Shown piece by piece: positions 47,629 to 58,601 of a stretch of 64,000 nucleotides of DNA. The notes below the pieces were generated by a model. It saw nothing but the letters and a program-made list of their open reading frames with translations. It had not been told where the DNA came from and made no database searches. Position 1 is the stretch's first letter; every line of letters starts with the position of its first letter. A program made the translations under genes and the position numbers. Source of the stretch: Gymnothorax reevesii (taxonomy: Eukaryota; Chordata; Actinopteri; Anguilliformes; Muraenidae); NCBI GenBank assembly GCA_029721435.1, contig CM056582.1:40754611-40818610 (forward strand), written 5' to 3'.

Positions 47629-47995
47629 TAGTTGACAAGCTGGCTAGCAAACTAATGCACAATTCAACATATTTTCCTGGGTACCGGCAAGTGTGGAGGA
47701 CAAAGTCAATTGTTCCCTACCCTCGCTGCTGGTTGCAATGATTTGGCCGATCGGCGCAAGTAGAGAACAAGGAAACTCGAAAACCACGTAAAATTAATGA
47801 ACGAGGTCAAGCTAGTTGACTAGCTGGCTAGCAAACTAATGCACAATTCAACATATTTTCCTGGACACCGGCAAGTGTGGAGGACAAAAGTCAATAGTTT
47901 CCTAAACGCTGCTGGTTGTAATGATTTGGCCGATCGGCACAAGTTGAGAACAAGGAAACTCGGAAACCGACACGAAAGCAAAATTTTAAACGGGG
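47629..47995 (+). repeat. Tandem duplication, 184-bp offset
   Basis: The block from GTTGAC through TGGCTAGCAAACTAATGCAC, AATTCAACATATTTTCCTGG and AATGATTTGGCCGATCGGC occurs twice, offset by 184 bases, with about 10 percent differences. A flanking segment, TGTGTGTTTATTTTATGGGC, also recurs at about 48220, so a larger unit was probably repeated. Confidence 0.85.
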
Positions 47996-48263
47996 TCTTC
48001 GGGAGGCCGAAGGAGACATTCAAACTAGCCTGCTTTCATAGTATATCGGCATTAGCGAGCCCAAATAGCGTGATGTGACATGATAATGGCGCTAGATGAA
48101 TAAGCAATCTTAGCATCTGTGTTGATGGCCAACCATTCTGTCCACTCTTAATTGCTTGGTGGAAGAAGTTCTCAATTTTATTGTTGCATTATTACCGATA
48201 AATTGTCGATTTTTTTTTCTTGTGTGTTTATTTAATGGGCTGTATGTAGGGTAACCGTTTTAT

Positions 48264-48413
48264 AAAAGGAATAAGCCCCTCGAAGCACTGGGTTACAGTG
48301 ATTTTATAACGGCAGAGGGGCGTTCTAAGGCACGACATGCAGCGGAGTGCCTTAGTGCCCCTCCGCCGTTATAAAATCACTGTAACCCACTGCTTCTCGG
48401 GACTTATTCCTTT
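48264..48413. repeat. Large palindrome, about 150 bp
   Basis: The inner arms (48290-48332 and 48348-48388) pair almost perfectly: GGGTTACAGTGATTTTATAA with TTATAAAATCACTGTAACCC, then GGGGC and CTAAGGCA with TGCCTTAG. The loop is 15 bases. Outer arms AAAGGAATAAG and CTTATTCCTTT extend the stem. It may be a foldback MITE; no clear target duplication was found. Confidence 0.85.
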
Positions 48414-48520
48414 AATAATCAGGGCTTCAAATTTTGTGGTTGGTTTTTTAGGGGTTATGCTGTATAGTTGGTTGGTACTAGGTTTAGACAAAAGGAGATC
48501 GACTATATTGACTGTAGCAG

Positions 48521-48600
48521 GGGTCCCCAAACCCGGTCCTGGGTCTCCCTGTGTATGCTGGTTTCTGTTCCAATCACACTTGCCATCATAGGATTTTAAT
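48521..48600 (+). mobile_element. hAT-type left end, fragment
   Basis: CAGGGGTCCCCAAACCCGGT followed by CCTGG matches a well-known hAT MITE terminus in fish. The partner end is missing. Confidence 0.45.
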
Positions 48601-48741
48601 AAGCTCTTAATTTGTCCTAATTAGGTGCGTTTTGTGTTTAAAGAAGTTATTTGCCGTCTTCAGCCAAATTTCAATAGAAATATCCATGTGTGCCATGAAG
48701 AATAAAAGACCCTTGAATATACAGTTTTGTATGGTTTATGT

Positions 48742-48812
48742 TATGTTTGAAGGATAGGGCCACTGGTTTATGGTGTGTTTGAAGGACAGGGCCACTGGTT
48801 TATGACATTATG
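48742..48812 (+). repeat. Two-copy tandem repeat, about 37 bp
   Basis: GTTTGAAGGA, then TAGGGCCACTGGTTTATG or CAGGGCCACTGGTTTATG, occurs twice in tandem. Confidence 0.8.
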
Positions 48813-49440
48813 AATGAAAGACAGGGACATCTATGGAAATGACAGGTTTTAATCCCTCTGGAACATAATGCGGGGGGGGGGGGGGTTGTAGTCCTCAGTG
48901 CAGTGATCAGTCTGTCCGTGGACATTTTGTTTGAAATCAATATTGACCTGCAAGGCACCATATTGCGGGGTATCAGTATTTTAGGTAGCAATATCAATGA
49001 TCATAAGAATTCATTAATGAAATAATTATATGTGGAAGCACCGTGCTTAAACCAGCACAGTTTATTGACGAAGCACCCAACCCTCAGGTTGTGTTTGTTG
49101 CTGCAAATGCTCCTGGCAGCCAATTGGTGCGGAGTAGCTGACTGATCACCTCCGGCCTGAGACTGATCTTTTCCTGTCTCTCGCCCTCACTCAGACACTG
49201 ACATGCTCAGGCTTACTTTCCACAGGCTCGGGTTTCCACTTCCAGTGGCCCCAGACGTGCGCTCATTCACACAGCTGTTGCACTGCTTCATCACTACAGT
49301 CTAATTGCTTTGATATTGGCAACGATGCACTTAATCTCTTTTGCCTCGACCCTGTCTCTTCTCTTGCCAGGCTCTCCATTTTGTCTTCTCTCTTTGGCTT
49401 CTGTATGAATTTAGCGCATGAAAATTTCAGAAGTTTGTTG
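48813..49440. other. No gene recognised
   Basis: Contains a G-run at 48872-48885. No coding feature is recognised. Confidence 0.5.
48872..48885 (+). repeat. Poly-G run
   Basis: 14 consecutive G. Confidence 0.95.
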
Positions 49441-49449
49441 TAGGATGAG

Positions 49450-49680
49450 GTTAGAGGTGGAGGTTACTAGGTGGAGATGGAGGTGGAGGTGAAGGTGCAG
49501 GTTGGGGTGGGGTTGGGTGTGGAGGTAGAGGATGGAGGTGTAGGTGGGGGTGGGTTTGGGGTGGAGGTGGAGGTTGGGGTGGAGGTGTAGGTGGGGGAGG
49601 GGGGTGGAGGTGGAGATGGGGGTGGAGGTTGGGGTGGAGGTGTAGGTGGGGTTGGGCGTGGGGGTGGAGGTGGAGTGTAC
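49450..49680 (+). repeat. GGAGGT-type G-rich tandem repeat
   Basis: Degenerate hexamer-based repeat (GGAGGT, GGGGTT, GTAGGT). It produces Pro/Thr-rich frames on the minus strand and a Gly-rich frame on the plus strand, which I treat as artefacts. Confidence 0.9.
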
Positions 49681-50432
49681 GGTATTGTGCTGTTGGTTTC
49701 CTCTCCTCTGTTGCTGAACGTTGGGAATTGTAAGGCCCACACTGCTAATGCTGTACACCGTGCACGATTTATTTACATGATAAAAATGTTTCATTAGCCC
49801 CGATTGTATGTCTGCCTTCATGACATAAGAAGAGGCGTTCGCGTGTGGGTAAATATTCGGCAGGAGTCAATTTGAAAGCATCTGTGGTATTATGTTTTGG
49901 GGGTACTAGTAACGTGAATCAATGTTTCTGTGTCAGTGTTGTGATTTGGCATTTTCTTTAAAAGCCATTCAGTTGTTTGTTGAGTCAGAATTTTACTCAT
50001 TCTCAAATACTATTTTCACTGTTAAATATGTTTATCAGATACGTGTTTTGTCCCCTTGCTACTGGATAGAGAGAGCTTCATCGCAGTGGTGTGTGTGTGT
50101 GTGTGTGTGCCTTTTTTTCTATCCAGCCCCTTTTTAAGGTGCCTGCCGGATTTCAGGACATAATGTCCTCATTGTGATCCAGATTGTATCCCTTCTTCAG
50201 CAGCCTTTTGGTTGATTTGCGGTGTTGTTTCCCTTAAAGGTGATGGATAAAAGTTTTTTTTAATGTCTTATAATATATTACGTATCAATAGGGCTTCCTG
50301 AAAGGTGCGGAATAAATGTATTTTTTTTTCCTTCGAAAATTTAATTTATTTCAAGTACTTTCTAATGTCTTGTGTGGGCCAAAATAACTGTTTATTTTGG
50401 TCTGCAACAGTGACGGCGCCACATTACAACTA
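49681..50432. other. No gene recognised
   Basis: Contains a (GT)n tract at 50089-50109. No recognisable coding sequence. Confidence 0.5.
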
Positions 50433-52057
50433 CAGTGCTGTGAAGCAGTATTTTGCCCCTTCCTGTGTTCTTATTTTTTTTTTTACCATATTTGTCACAC
50501 TTCAATGTCTCAGATCATCAAAGAAATTTTAATATTAGACAAAAATAACCCAAGTAAAGACAAAATGCAGTTTTTTAATGATGATTTCATTGATTGAGGG
50601 AAAAAGCTATCCAAACCTATCTGGCCCTATGCGAAAAAGTAATTGCCCCTTAAACCTAACAACTGGTTGTGCCACCGTCGGCGACAACTCCAATCAAGCA
50701 TTTGCAATAACTAGCGATGAGTCTTTCACATTGCTGCGGTGGAATTTTGGCCCACTCTTCTTTGCAGAATTGTTTTAGTTCAACAATATCAAAGGATTTC
50801 AGAGCATGAACGGCCTGTTTAAGGCCATGCCACAGCATCTCAATCGAATTTAAGTCTGAACTAGACTAGGCCACTCCAAAACCTTTTTTTTTTTTTTTTT
50901 TTTTAAAGCTATTCAGAGGTGGACTTACTGGTGTGTTTTGGATCATTGTCCTGCTGCATAACCCAAGTGCGCTTGAGCCTGTGGTCACGAACTGATGGTC
51001 GGACAATCTCCTTCAGGATTTTCTGGTGGAGAGCAGAATTCTTGGTTCCATCAATTACGGCAAGTCGTCCAGGTCCTGAAGCAGCAAAGCGGCCCTAGAC
51101 CATGACACTACCACCACCATGTTTGACTGTTGGTATGATTTTTTTTAATGAAATATTGTGTTAATTTAATGCCAGATGTAACAGGACAGACGTCTAAAAA
51201 GTTCAACTTTTGTCTCGTCACTCCACTGAGTATTTTCCCAAAAGTTTCGGGGATCATCAGGATGATTCTGGAAAATGTAAGATGAACCTTTGTGTACTTT
51301 ATGGTCAGCAGTGGTTTTTGTCATGGAACTCTCCCATAGATGCCATTTTTTCCCACTCTCTTTCTTATTGTTGAATCATGAATACTGACTTTAAATGAGC
51401 TAAGTGAGGCCTGCAGTTCTTTAGATGTTGTTTCTGGGTTCTTTTGTGACCTAGGTGAGTCATCGATGCACTCTTGGTGTAATTTTGGTAGGCTGGCCAC
51501 TCCTGGGAAGGTTCACCACTGTTCCAAGTGTTCTCTATTTGTGGATAATGGCTCTCAGTGTGGTTCGCTGGAGTCCCAAAGCTTTGAAATGGCTTTATAA
51601 CCCTTACCAGACTGATAGATGTCAATGACTTTGTTTCTCATCTGTTCTTGAAATTCTTTGCATCGTGGCATGATGTGTTGCTTTTGAGATCTTATAGCCT
51701 ACTTCACTTTGTCAGACAGGTTCTATTTAAGTGATTTCTTGATTCAACAGGTCTGGCAGTAATCGGGCCTGGGTGTGGCTAGTGAAATTGAACTAAAAAA
51801 AGTGGTTAATCACAGTTAATTCATGCTTTAACAAGAGGGGGGGGAATTACTTTTTCAGATCGGGCCGGATAGGTTTTGATTGTTTGTTTTTTTTTTTCCC
51901 TTTAGTAAATGAAATCATCATTTATAAACTGCATTTTGTATTTACTCCGGTTTTCTCTGTCTACTTTTAAAATGAGTTTGATCTGATACATTTAAGTGAG
52001 ACAAATACGCAAAAAATAAGAAACCTGGGAGGGGAAAAATACTTTGTTCAGCACTGG
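50433..52057 (-). mobile_element. Tc1-like transposon 2
   Basis: The left terminus CAGTGCTGTGAAGCAGTATT follows TA (50431-50432). The inverted right terminus, AATACTTTGTTCAGCACTG, ends near 52056 with GTA beyond. Subterminal sequence such as TTTGTCACACTT also matches this Tc1 family, which I know from many fish. A T-run (50885-50904) and other small insertions have accumulated. Confidence 0.88.
50656..51671 (-). pseudogene. Tc1-family transposase, dead
   Basis: The start MPRCKEFQEQMRNKVIDIYQ lies at 51671 on the minus strand, followed by a helix-turn-helix segment and HKRTQ...-like linker sequence. WSDETKVELF near 51210 carries the first catalytic Asp. The C-terminal piece, MLWHGLKQAVHALKSFDIVE to the stop near 50656, follows the usual NPIE-LW-LK region, which is disrupted by a poly-T run. 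Several stops and frame changes separate the pieces, so it is inactive. It belongs to a different Tc1 family from 45163-46183 by its termini and start. Confidence 0.88.
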
Positions 52058-52185
52058 TACGTGTTATTTCTGTGGCAGGATTTCTGTGGGGGCCAGTTAG
52101 CTGTATGGTCAGTGAGGAATGGCAGATTTATGCATTAAAGGAGCTGAAAAAAATCTTGCATTAACTATTTAGAAACTAAGCCTAC

Positions 52186-52530
52186 GCTGTCAGCGGTTGA
52201 CAGCAAGAGGTATATCCCCGAAATTCCCCAATCTTCGAAGCCCATTTTATCAGATTCCCCTTTACTAGACCTACAGTATGAGGCAAATTTGAGGTCTGTG
52301 TCAGTCATTGTTCCAGAGATATGGTTAAAAACAGATTTTTTTCAATATATAGCGCCACCTGGTGGCAAATCTAGGAGTGCATACTTGCCTGAAATCTAAT
52401 CAGTTTATCCTCCCTACCATATCTACCCATATGCAAAAAATTAGAAGCCAATATATAGTATTTTGTGAGTTATCGCACTAACGGCTAAAATCTGCAGATG
52501 CAGCAGCGGCGGCGGGTGGGGCAAAACCAT
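52186..52530 (-). mobile_element. Helitron-like element, reversed
   Basis: On the minus strand the end reads GCTGTCAACCGCTGACAGC, a hairpin, then GTAGGCTTAG followed by T. The other end (GCCCCACCCGCCGCCGCTGC) corresponds to the start of 14740-15060. The interior shares GATTGGGGAATTTCGGGGAT with the GGATTGGGG...GGGGATATACCCC block of the plus-strand copies. Confidence 0.65.
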
Positions 52531-52670
52531 AATATCCCTGAAACTCGTATTTTTGGGGAAATAATTACAGCCATTTTTATACTGAGTCCTCCAATTTGGA
52601 GGCTCAGAAGTAATTGGACAAACCAAGTCATTTCAAAGATAAGGATTATTTTTAGTTCCTAGGTGAAAAT

Positions 52671-53142
52671 CCTGTGTAGTCAGTGGCACCCTGAAGTTTG
52701 GAACCTGCAGACTCCTGGATTGCTCTGCCTGATTGGGTGAGTCTAGCCAGTTTGAGGTCTGAGTTTGGAGTTCTGCTCCATCTTTGGCTTGAAAGAAAAC
52801 GCTACTTGTGACTGTTTATTGTGGAGACTCTGCTCTTGCTGTCCAGCAGTCTCCAGAGCAGCGACAAACCCCTCCTGTACACAGCCCTGCGGGCGCTACC
52901 TATCAGCTTGTCCTCTCAGCTGCTGACCACGGACTGACCATTGACCACGGCTTGCATGCCCCCCCCCCCCCCCCCCCCCCCCGATTCCTGTGAGCGCATC
53001 ACCTGACCCGGACTGAACCTTTGCTGGCCCAGCCTCTGTCATCCGGAAAATTGCTGTTAGTTTTTCCACCTCTGTGGCTGCAATAAAATGCCCATTTTGG
53101 CTGCTTCAGTTGATCTGCACTTGGTTCCTCAGGTGTGAAACG
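52671..53142 (+). mobile_element. Possible solo LTR
   Basis: The stretch begins TGTGTAGTCAGTGG. Near its end it has an AATAAA signal (GCAATAAAATGCCC) and then ATCTGCACTTGGTTCCTCAG and GTGAAACGTAACA, the style of a fish gypsy-type LTR 3' end. TG...CA borders are plausible. The tail is duplicated (53104-53255). No second LTR, primer-binding site or polymerase frame is visible, so this is tentative. Confidence 0.3.
52959..52982 (+). repeat. Poly-C run, 24 bases
   Basis: An uninterrupted C homopolymer. Confidence 0.95.
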
Positions 53143-53255
53143 TAACATCACATCAGTCATCACGTATTATCCTGTGTAGTGTCTTCAGTTGATCTGCACC
53201 TCGTTCCTCAGTTGTGAAACGTAACATCACATTACTCATCACATATGTCCCTGTG
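53104..53255 (+). repeat. Two-copy tandem duplication, about 80 bp
   Basis: CTTCAGTTGATCTGCAC, GTTCCTCAG, TGTGAAACGTAACATCACAT and CATCAC occur twice in the same order. Confidence 0.85.
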
Positions 53256-55040
53256 GAATGCGCACATGTGCTGCTCAGACCTCACTTTCCTTTGGTTTTA
53301 GGTTTTATGTTTTAGTTATTACCCTGTCTCAGTTGTGTGATTCAGGTTTTACCAATGAGTGCGAAGACGTATCTATTCTCTCCAGTCTGCATCGTCACTG
53401 TCTGTGAGACCAGAATTTGCAGCATATTAAATGCGCGATGGGTGGAATAGCTTTCAGTCAGAGTAACTCCCATCCATCTGCCATCCAGTTCACTGGGGAA
53501 GGGCCCTTTCTTTTACTGGGACCAGTGGAATGAGATTATCACCCAGCACTGCGTAGCGACAGCAGGCGGGAATGGTGATTCGAGTATTGTGTCGAACGGA
53601 ATGACTGTGTAGATTTTCAGCTGTTCCTTCAAATTATTTTCAACTTTTAGTGGCTTTGATACTTTTTGACTCAGGATTTAAAGTTGAGCATGGCTTTGCA
53701 CCAGCCATATTCTGTCTGTTGCGTTGGTGCGTGCGAATGCAGTTTTTTTCCACTTTAACTGCCATTATGGGTTCTGTAATTCATGAGGCAGCATGTTTGA
53801 CCCGAGCACTCTTTGCAGGAACGACTCTTGGATAAATGGGAGGCTAAATGGATAGATGGGCAAATAGATGGATATAGATGGATAGCATCATGATGGCTGG
53901 CAGGGGCTGGTTGTTGTCGAATTAAATAAGACTTGATTCCTTCTGGTGCAGTTTGAAGCTTTACTCTGATTGGATGACAGATTTGAGCCAGTCATGGGAC
54001 ATTGTGTGTCCCCCACAACTCTCCCATTCCAGCGATTTCAAAACCTCACTGTTCATCTCTTGGCACGATGCTCTTGCATTTCTGAATGGCTTGTCGTGGG
54101 AGCAGGTTAATGAATGGGTCGCAGTTTGTACGTCTGCACCGAGCCTCGCACGCGGTACATCTCTCCTTCCCACCCACCCACTCCTCCTCTCTTCCCACCT
54201 ATTGGCCCAAATCTCCTGTCTGTAAGTAGCGCATCCTCCCACTCGTTTGCATAAGTGTTGGCTATCTCATGTGGTGGAGAAAAGTTCAGAGGTTGTGTGA
54301 AATGACATCATATTGGGCTCACAACTTCAGAGGTTACAGGTTCCAGTGCTGGGCGAGGAGGGCTAAAGCTAGCACACTCACAAATTCGGCTCAAAACGTT
54401 TTCTTGATGATTAATATCTCCATAGGAGAGAGACGAATAAGTTGTGCAAGTTGGTTTGAAATGGGGGCATCTGTGAAGTGGATAAGTGTTGATGTAGGAG
54501 GTCCTCGTGGGATTGGGCTTGTGCTGCCCACACATAAATGGTTCTGGTGCTCTCTTCATTTCCTTAAATGTACATGTTGAGTTTTTTTTTTAAATTTTTT
54601 TTTTTAAACTTGAGTCTTGCATTATTTTACACCGCTGTTATGCACAAAAGTGTTTCACTGGGCCTGACCCTGGGTGAGTTGCTGTTCAGTCAGAGTTCTG
54701 AGTTCTTGTGAAATCTGTGTACAGATTTGAGTACCAGAAAATGTATTGTTGTTGGGCTTAAGGGAGTCATGGATTTCGATTATATGGCATTTGCTGGTAA
54801 TTTGCTAATGATTTCTGTCGGGAACCGTTTGGGTGATTGGTAGTTGTATGAAACAAAAAATTATTGTAAGAAGCAGAGTTATGACTGTAATCTTTCATTA
54901 ATGCTGCGCAATTCCACAGTGACTGACATTACATTCAGGGAGGGAACAGGCCCATTGGTGTGGGGTCCTTCCAGGCCAACTGTCCAAATGTCTCCCCCTT
55001 AACCATCTCAGAATTGGCTGAAAAAATTCTAGCGGGTGCA
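53256..55040. other. No gene recognised
   Basis: Contains a short GATGGATA-type repeat (53826-53890) and T-runs near 54580-54605. The opposing frames at 53953-54580 have no recognisable domain. Confidence 0.5.
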
Positions 55041-55042
55041 TA

Positions 55043-56128
55043 AGGTAAATCGGGGTAACTTTGACACTTTCTACACAGTCTGAAGTCGTCCATTAGAGAA
55101 CACATTTAATGCAGCATTAGATAGGTTGGGACCCATCATGGCTTATTATTTAATAAGGGTAGGATATGCCTGTCCACTGCTGCTGTGTGGCATGAAAAAG
55201 ATGGTGTGATGTGTCAATGTTACCCAAGGTTTGCAGGGTATCTCTGACTCGTCATGGGGTAGCTTTGACACGCAGCATTACCGGTCAGCTCAAGCTGTAA
55301 GCTATAGACTGCCAGCCAGATTTTCAGCTGAAAGTACCAATTGATGTATATAGTCTTATCAGGTCCCCACTTATATCCACTGAGGTTTTGGAAGCAATAA
55401 TGTTTTATACATGCAACTCATGGAGTACTTTAGGGTCAAGGACGTGGTGCATGCAACCATGTACCTTCAAACATGTAACTGATGGATGGCAACAGTGACT
55501 AACACAAGTGATACGTGTATGTACTATAACTTGAAACTTTAATATTAAATATGTTAGAAGTAATTGATAATAACCAATTCAAATCCAGTCAGAGTTGTAC
55601 CATGCCGAAATTGCAAGTTATCCACGTGCAACACGAAGTGACGATGAAAAAAAATTCAGTGAATTATGAATTCTGATAAACTGGGATCTAGTACATGGAG
55701 ACGAATTGAGTTTGGGTAACGTTGACATGGCCATGGGGTAACTTTGACAGGCTGTCAATGTCACTCCAAAACCACAAATTTTTGAAAATTATTGTAAATA
55801 TTCAACACCAAAAGAAAGATACTGCCTGACCATTTTATGCTCCTAAAGTTTGATATTTTGAGTAGGAAGTAAAACTTAATTACAGGTTAGAAATAAAAGT
55901 TTTTAACAAACTTACCAGACATGAAGCAGCGCCGCATGGGCTAGACCACCATTTTGTAAAGGAAAGTCACATGACCAGTCACGTGATACTGGCTATTCTG
56001 ACCAGATGGCAGCACCTGTACATCTTTAGGAAAGATAATTCGATATGCTCCTGAAACATTACACTCAGATGGACATAACAAAAGGCTGTCAAAGTTACCC
56101 TGTATGTCTAAGTTACTCCGCGTTGCCT
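55043..56128. mobile_element. Inverted-repeat element with reiterated GGGTAACTTTGACA sites
   Basis: The left end AGGTAAATCGGGGTAACTTT and the right end, in reverse complement AGGCAACGCGGAGTAACTTA, match over about 25 bases and continue GACA. TA lies on both sides (55041-55042 and 56129-56130). Copies or close variants of GGGTAACTTTGACA occur near 55053, 55210 (reversed), 55256, 55714, 55737 and 56090 (reversed). Reiterated subterminal sites resemble transposase-binding arrays. On the minus strand ATGTCTG followed by GTAAGT (about 55911-55924) could be a relic first exon. The class is unknown. Confidence 0.6.
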
Positions 56129-56130
56129 TA

Positions 56131-56431
56131 CACTTCCTAATAGGATTAATCCAAAATTTTAGCTCTCAACTCCTAATAGTTTTGTCATAAAAAAAATATT
56201 TTCTGTGTATGTCTGTGTATTTTAGTTTTTTTGCATTAGAAAGACTGAAAAGTGTTCTGACTGTCTCAGGCATGAACATGCACTGTGGTCATGTACATTT
56301 TATGCACTGTCAGACTGGCTGAATAAAAATGTATAAAATCTAGTGCATGTAATGAACCCTTCCAAAGAGTTTGTCAACACTTGGGCGATGACATTTTTGC
56401 CCCTGAAAACTCCAAAGGCCCTGAGCCTAAG
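56131..56431. other. No gene recognised
   Basis: Short AT-rich spacer between two elements. Confidence 0.5.
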
Positions 56432-57331
56432 GGCGCTTTCACACTCTGTACGATTGTTCCGTACCGTGCCACAGTAAGATAGTCTCCCTTACTCTCTCCC
56501 CCGGTCAGCTTTCACACTAGCGACGTTGTACCGTGCTGGAGTACGGATTATTTTATCAAAATTCCGAAACCGAGGGAACTGGCTTGGTGGTTTTTAAATG
56601 GAAGAATATGCACAAAGAAGAAGCCATGGAAATGTATCTTTTTCATCACTAAGACTGCTAGATTTTTGCATCATGTTTCGCACTTTTAAGATATTGCAGC
56701 TGCACTTTCTTTTGTTTGTCATGGCTCTGTTCAATTGTTTTGTGATAAGCATGCAAATGTAAATACTCGCAAATTATTCCATAATCTCTGCCTTTCTGTG
56801 TGTAGTACCCAGTTGTGATTGTATGTTTTTATCGTCTGCCCATGTTCAGGGTGTGTGCTGGCCAAAAATTTCACTTAGCCACAGTGGCTAATCACCCTGA
56901 AGTTCAGTTAGCCACTGAGAAAACCATTAAGCCACACATTTTGCCTTCAATTTTAGTAAGATCCTTAGAAAACTTGAATTCAATCATACAGTGTGCGTAG
57001 ACAGTCACAGACTAAGTGCAGAGACATCCAGAGACTAGTAGGTACGCATCATCTTGTCAGCGACACCTGTACTATAGTGTTCTTGCCAGGTTCTCTTTCC
57101 ATCAGGGTGGTTACTGGCAGTTACAAGAAATTTTCAAATAGAGTGGCAATGGAATTTGTACAGGCTGCAAAATGCATCAAAAATCACATTTTTAAACTGT
57201 GAATAAAATTCAAACATAGAAGGAAATTTATTACACATTTTTGAAAAGGTTGGGAGGACTCTGTTCAAATTGCGTGGTGAGAGAACACTGTACTAGTATC
57301 CTGACCTCTGTCGGTGTTTGCTTTCCTGCAG

Positions 57332-57547
57332 CCGTAATGTGGTTTGCATGCTACTAGAGATGAAAAGAATAAAACAGAAAGTTGTTCAGAAAAAGGAATT
57401 GCTGCATATTTTTCACAGAAAAATTCTTATGGGACTTGTACAACTAACACCCACCAAAACCTTACAACAAACTGCACACAGTCACATGGTATAACAATTT
57501 GTGGTGACGGAGAGCTGGTTCAAGTGCCAGCTTTGCAAGAGTGTCGG
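57332..57547 (+). pseudogene. Exon-like stretch, unknown
   Basis: An acceptor-like TTTGCTTTCCTGCAG precedes it and a strong donor (GGTAAGT) follows the codon for CR. The frame between reads HATRDEKNKTESCSEKGIAA through NTHQNLTTNCTQ to VPALQECR. An in-frame TAA lies right after the acceptor, so the exon is either bounded differently or dead. No family is recognised. It sits in the left part of 56432-61040 and may be what remains of that element's gene. Confidence 0.3.
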
Positions 57548-57885
57548 GTAAGTATTAAGGCCATCCTCCAGTTTAATTATCTGACTGCTACTTTAGACAA
57601 ATGGGAACTTGATTGATAGAAGTCCAATATCACTTTGATGACAAATAGTTGAATTACTAACTTGATAGGGCCAGTTTACCATGCTAAAGATCGTCATTCT
57701 GTTATCCCCGCTTGTGGCCAAGAGATCATTCATTACATGTATTACAACATGAACAGATGCAACAAGGCATGCTGATTGCTGTGTCATTCAGGGTGCGGAA
57801 TAGCCTCCGTTGCAGACGTCTTGGTGTTCGGTTAATTTCCCTCAACCTGCAACGTCTGCGCACTCGAGCGAGGTTTTGTGTTCCA

Positions 57886-58456
57886 CCAATCAGAAACTAG
57901 CTCCTAAAATCGAGGAGCCAATTATATATGCAGAAACAGATAAAGCCAAATTGGCGGACGGTGGCGAACATGTTTTCTTTCGAGCTTTGGAGAAAATCTG
58001 CAAAGCCTTCAATATTGAAAGTATGAATTGCTTACAAGAACAAGCAATGAACAACTTGGTTATCTAGAGGAAAGATGTCTACGTAAATTTGCCGACAGGA
58101 TTTGGCAAATCACTCACATACCAAGCTCTTCCAGTCCTCGGAGAAGCGTTTTCTAATAAAGAATCGCCTATTGTTATTGTTGTTTCTCCTCTTGTTAACC
58201 TTATGAAGGATCAAGTCAATTATTTGAATAACATGAAAGCAACGAGTTTAATTCTGGTCGATACCGAAATGGAGAAGAGAAGTGTGGAAAGAGGATTGTT
58301 TTCAACAGTACACGGTTCTCTAGAGTTTTGGCTACGTGAACGGTGGAGGAAGATGCTGCTGAATGCCGCATATTCAAACAATATTTATGCTGTTGCTGTC
58401 GATGAAGCTCACATAATAAATCATCAAGTTCTTTCTCTATTTTCAATTTTTTTTCA
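57886..58456 (+). pseudogene. RecQ-like SF2 DNA helicase, N-terminal ATPase part, broken
   Basis: RecQ enzymes unwind DNA 3' to 5' with ATP. A single frame, continuous from the terminal repeat, reads FFRALEKICKAFNIESMNCL then QEQAMNNLVI, which fits the RecQ Q-type motif 0. A TAG at 58065-58067 follows, then [15 protein letters not shown] (Walker A, 58089-58112), [15 protein letters not shown] (motif Ia, near 58175) and AVAVDEAH (motif II, 58401-58412). Beyond DEAH the frame reads IINHQ and then unrelated sequence ending at a GTAAGC donor-like site (58457). The second RecA-like domain, zinc-binding and HRDC regions are absent. The frame has no ATG upstream of motif 0, so an earlier exon or start has been lost. 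The stop codon and missing C-terminal half make it inactive. It may derive from an autonomous partner's helicase or from a captured host gene. Confidence 0.85.
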
Positions 58457-58595
58457 AGTAAGCGATAACTGCCCGTTCGGCAGACGAATAACTCGTTCGT
58501 GGATACCGCTGTGTTAACAGAGATGACAGCTTATTACTGCAGCGATATCAAGCTTGCTTTTTCCATGCACTCGTATCTTGTCTTTATTTGAGTCA

Positions 58596-58601
58596 AATAA
58601 A
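58596..58601 (+). promoter_or_regulatory. Candidate polyadenylation signal
   Basis: An AATAAA hexamer lies about 180 bases after the last helicase motif and inside the element, in the same orientation, followed by a T-rich stretch. It could end a transcript of the helicase fragment. Confidence 0.4.

Noticed and set aside
49411..49821. Pro/Thr-rich minus-strand frames of 91 and 136 codons
   Set aside because: They translate the GGAGGT-type repeat.
52671..53142. Full LTR retrotransposon
   Set aside because: Only one LTR-like stretch is visible, with no primer-binding site, polypurine tract or polymerase frame nearby, so only a tentative solo LTR is listed.
56815..57000. Coding exon around LATVANHPEVQLATEK
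   Set aside because: The sequence is a partly palindromic AGCCAC...GTGGCT stretch, and no bounded exon or known domain could be established.
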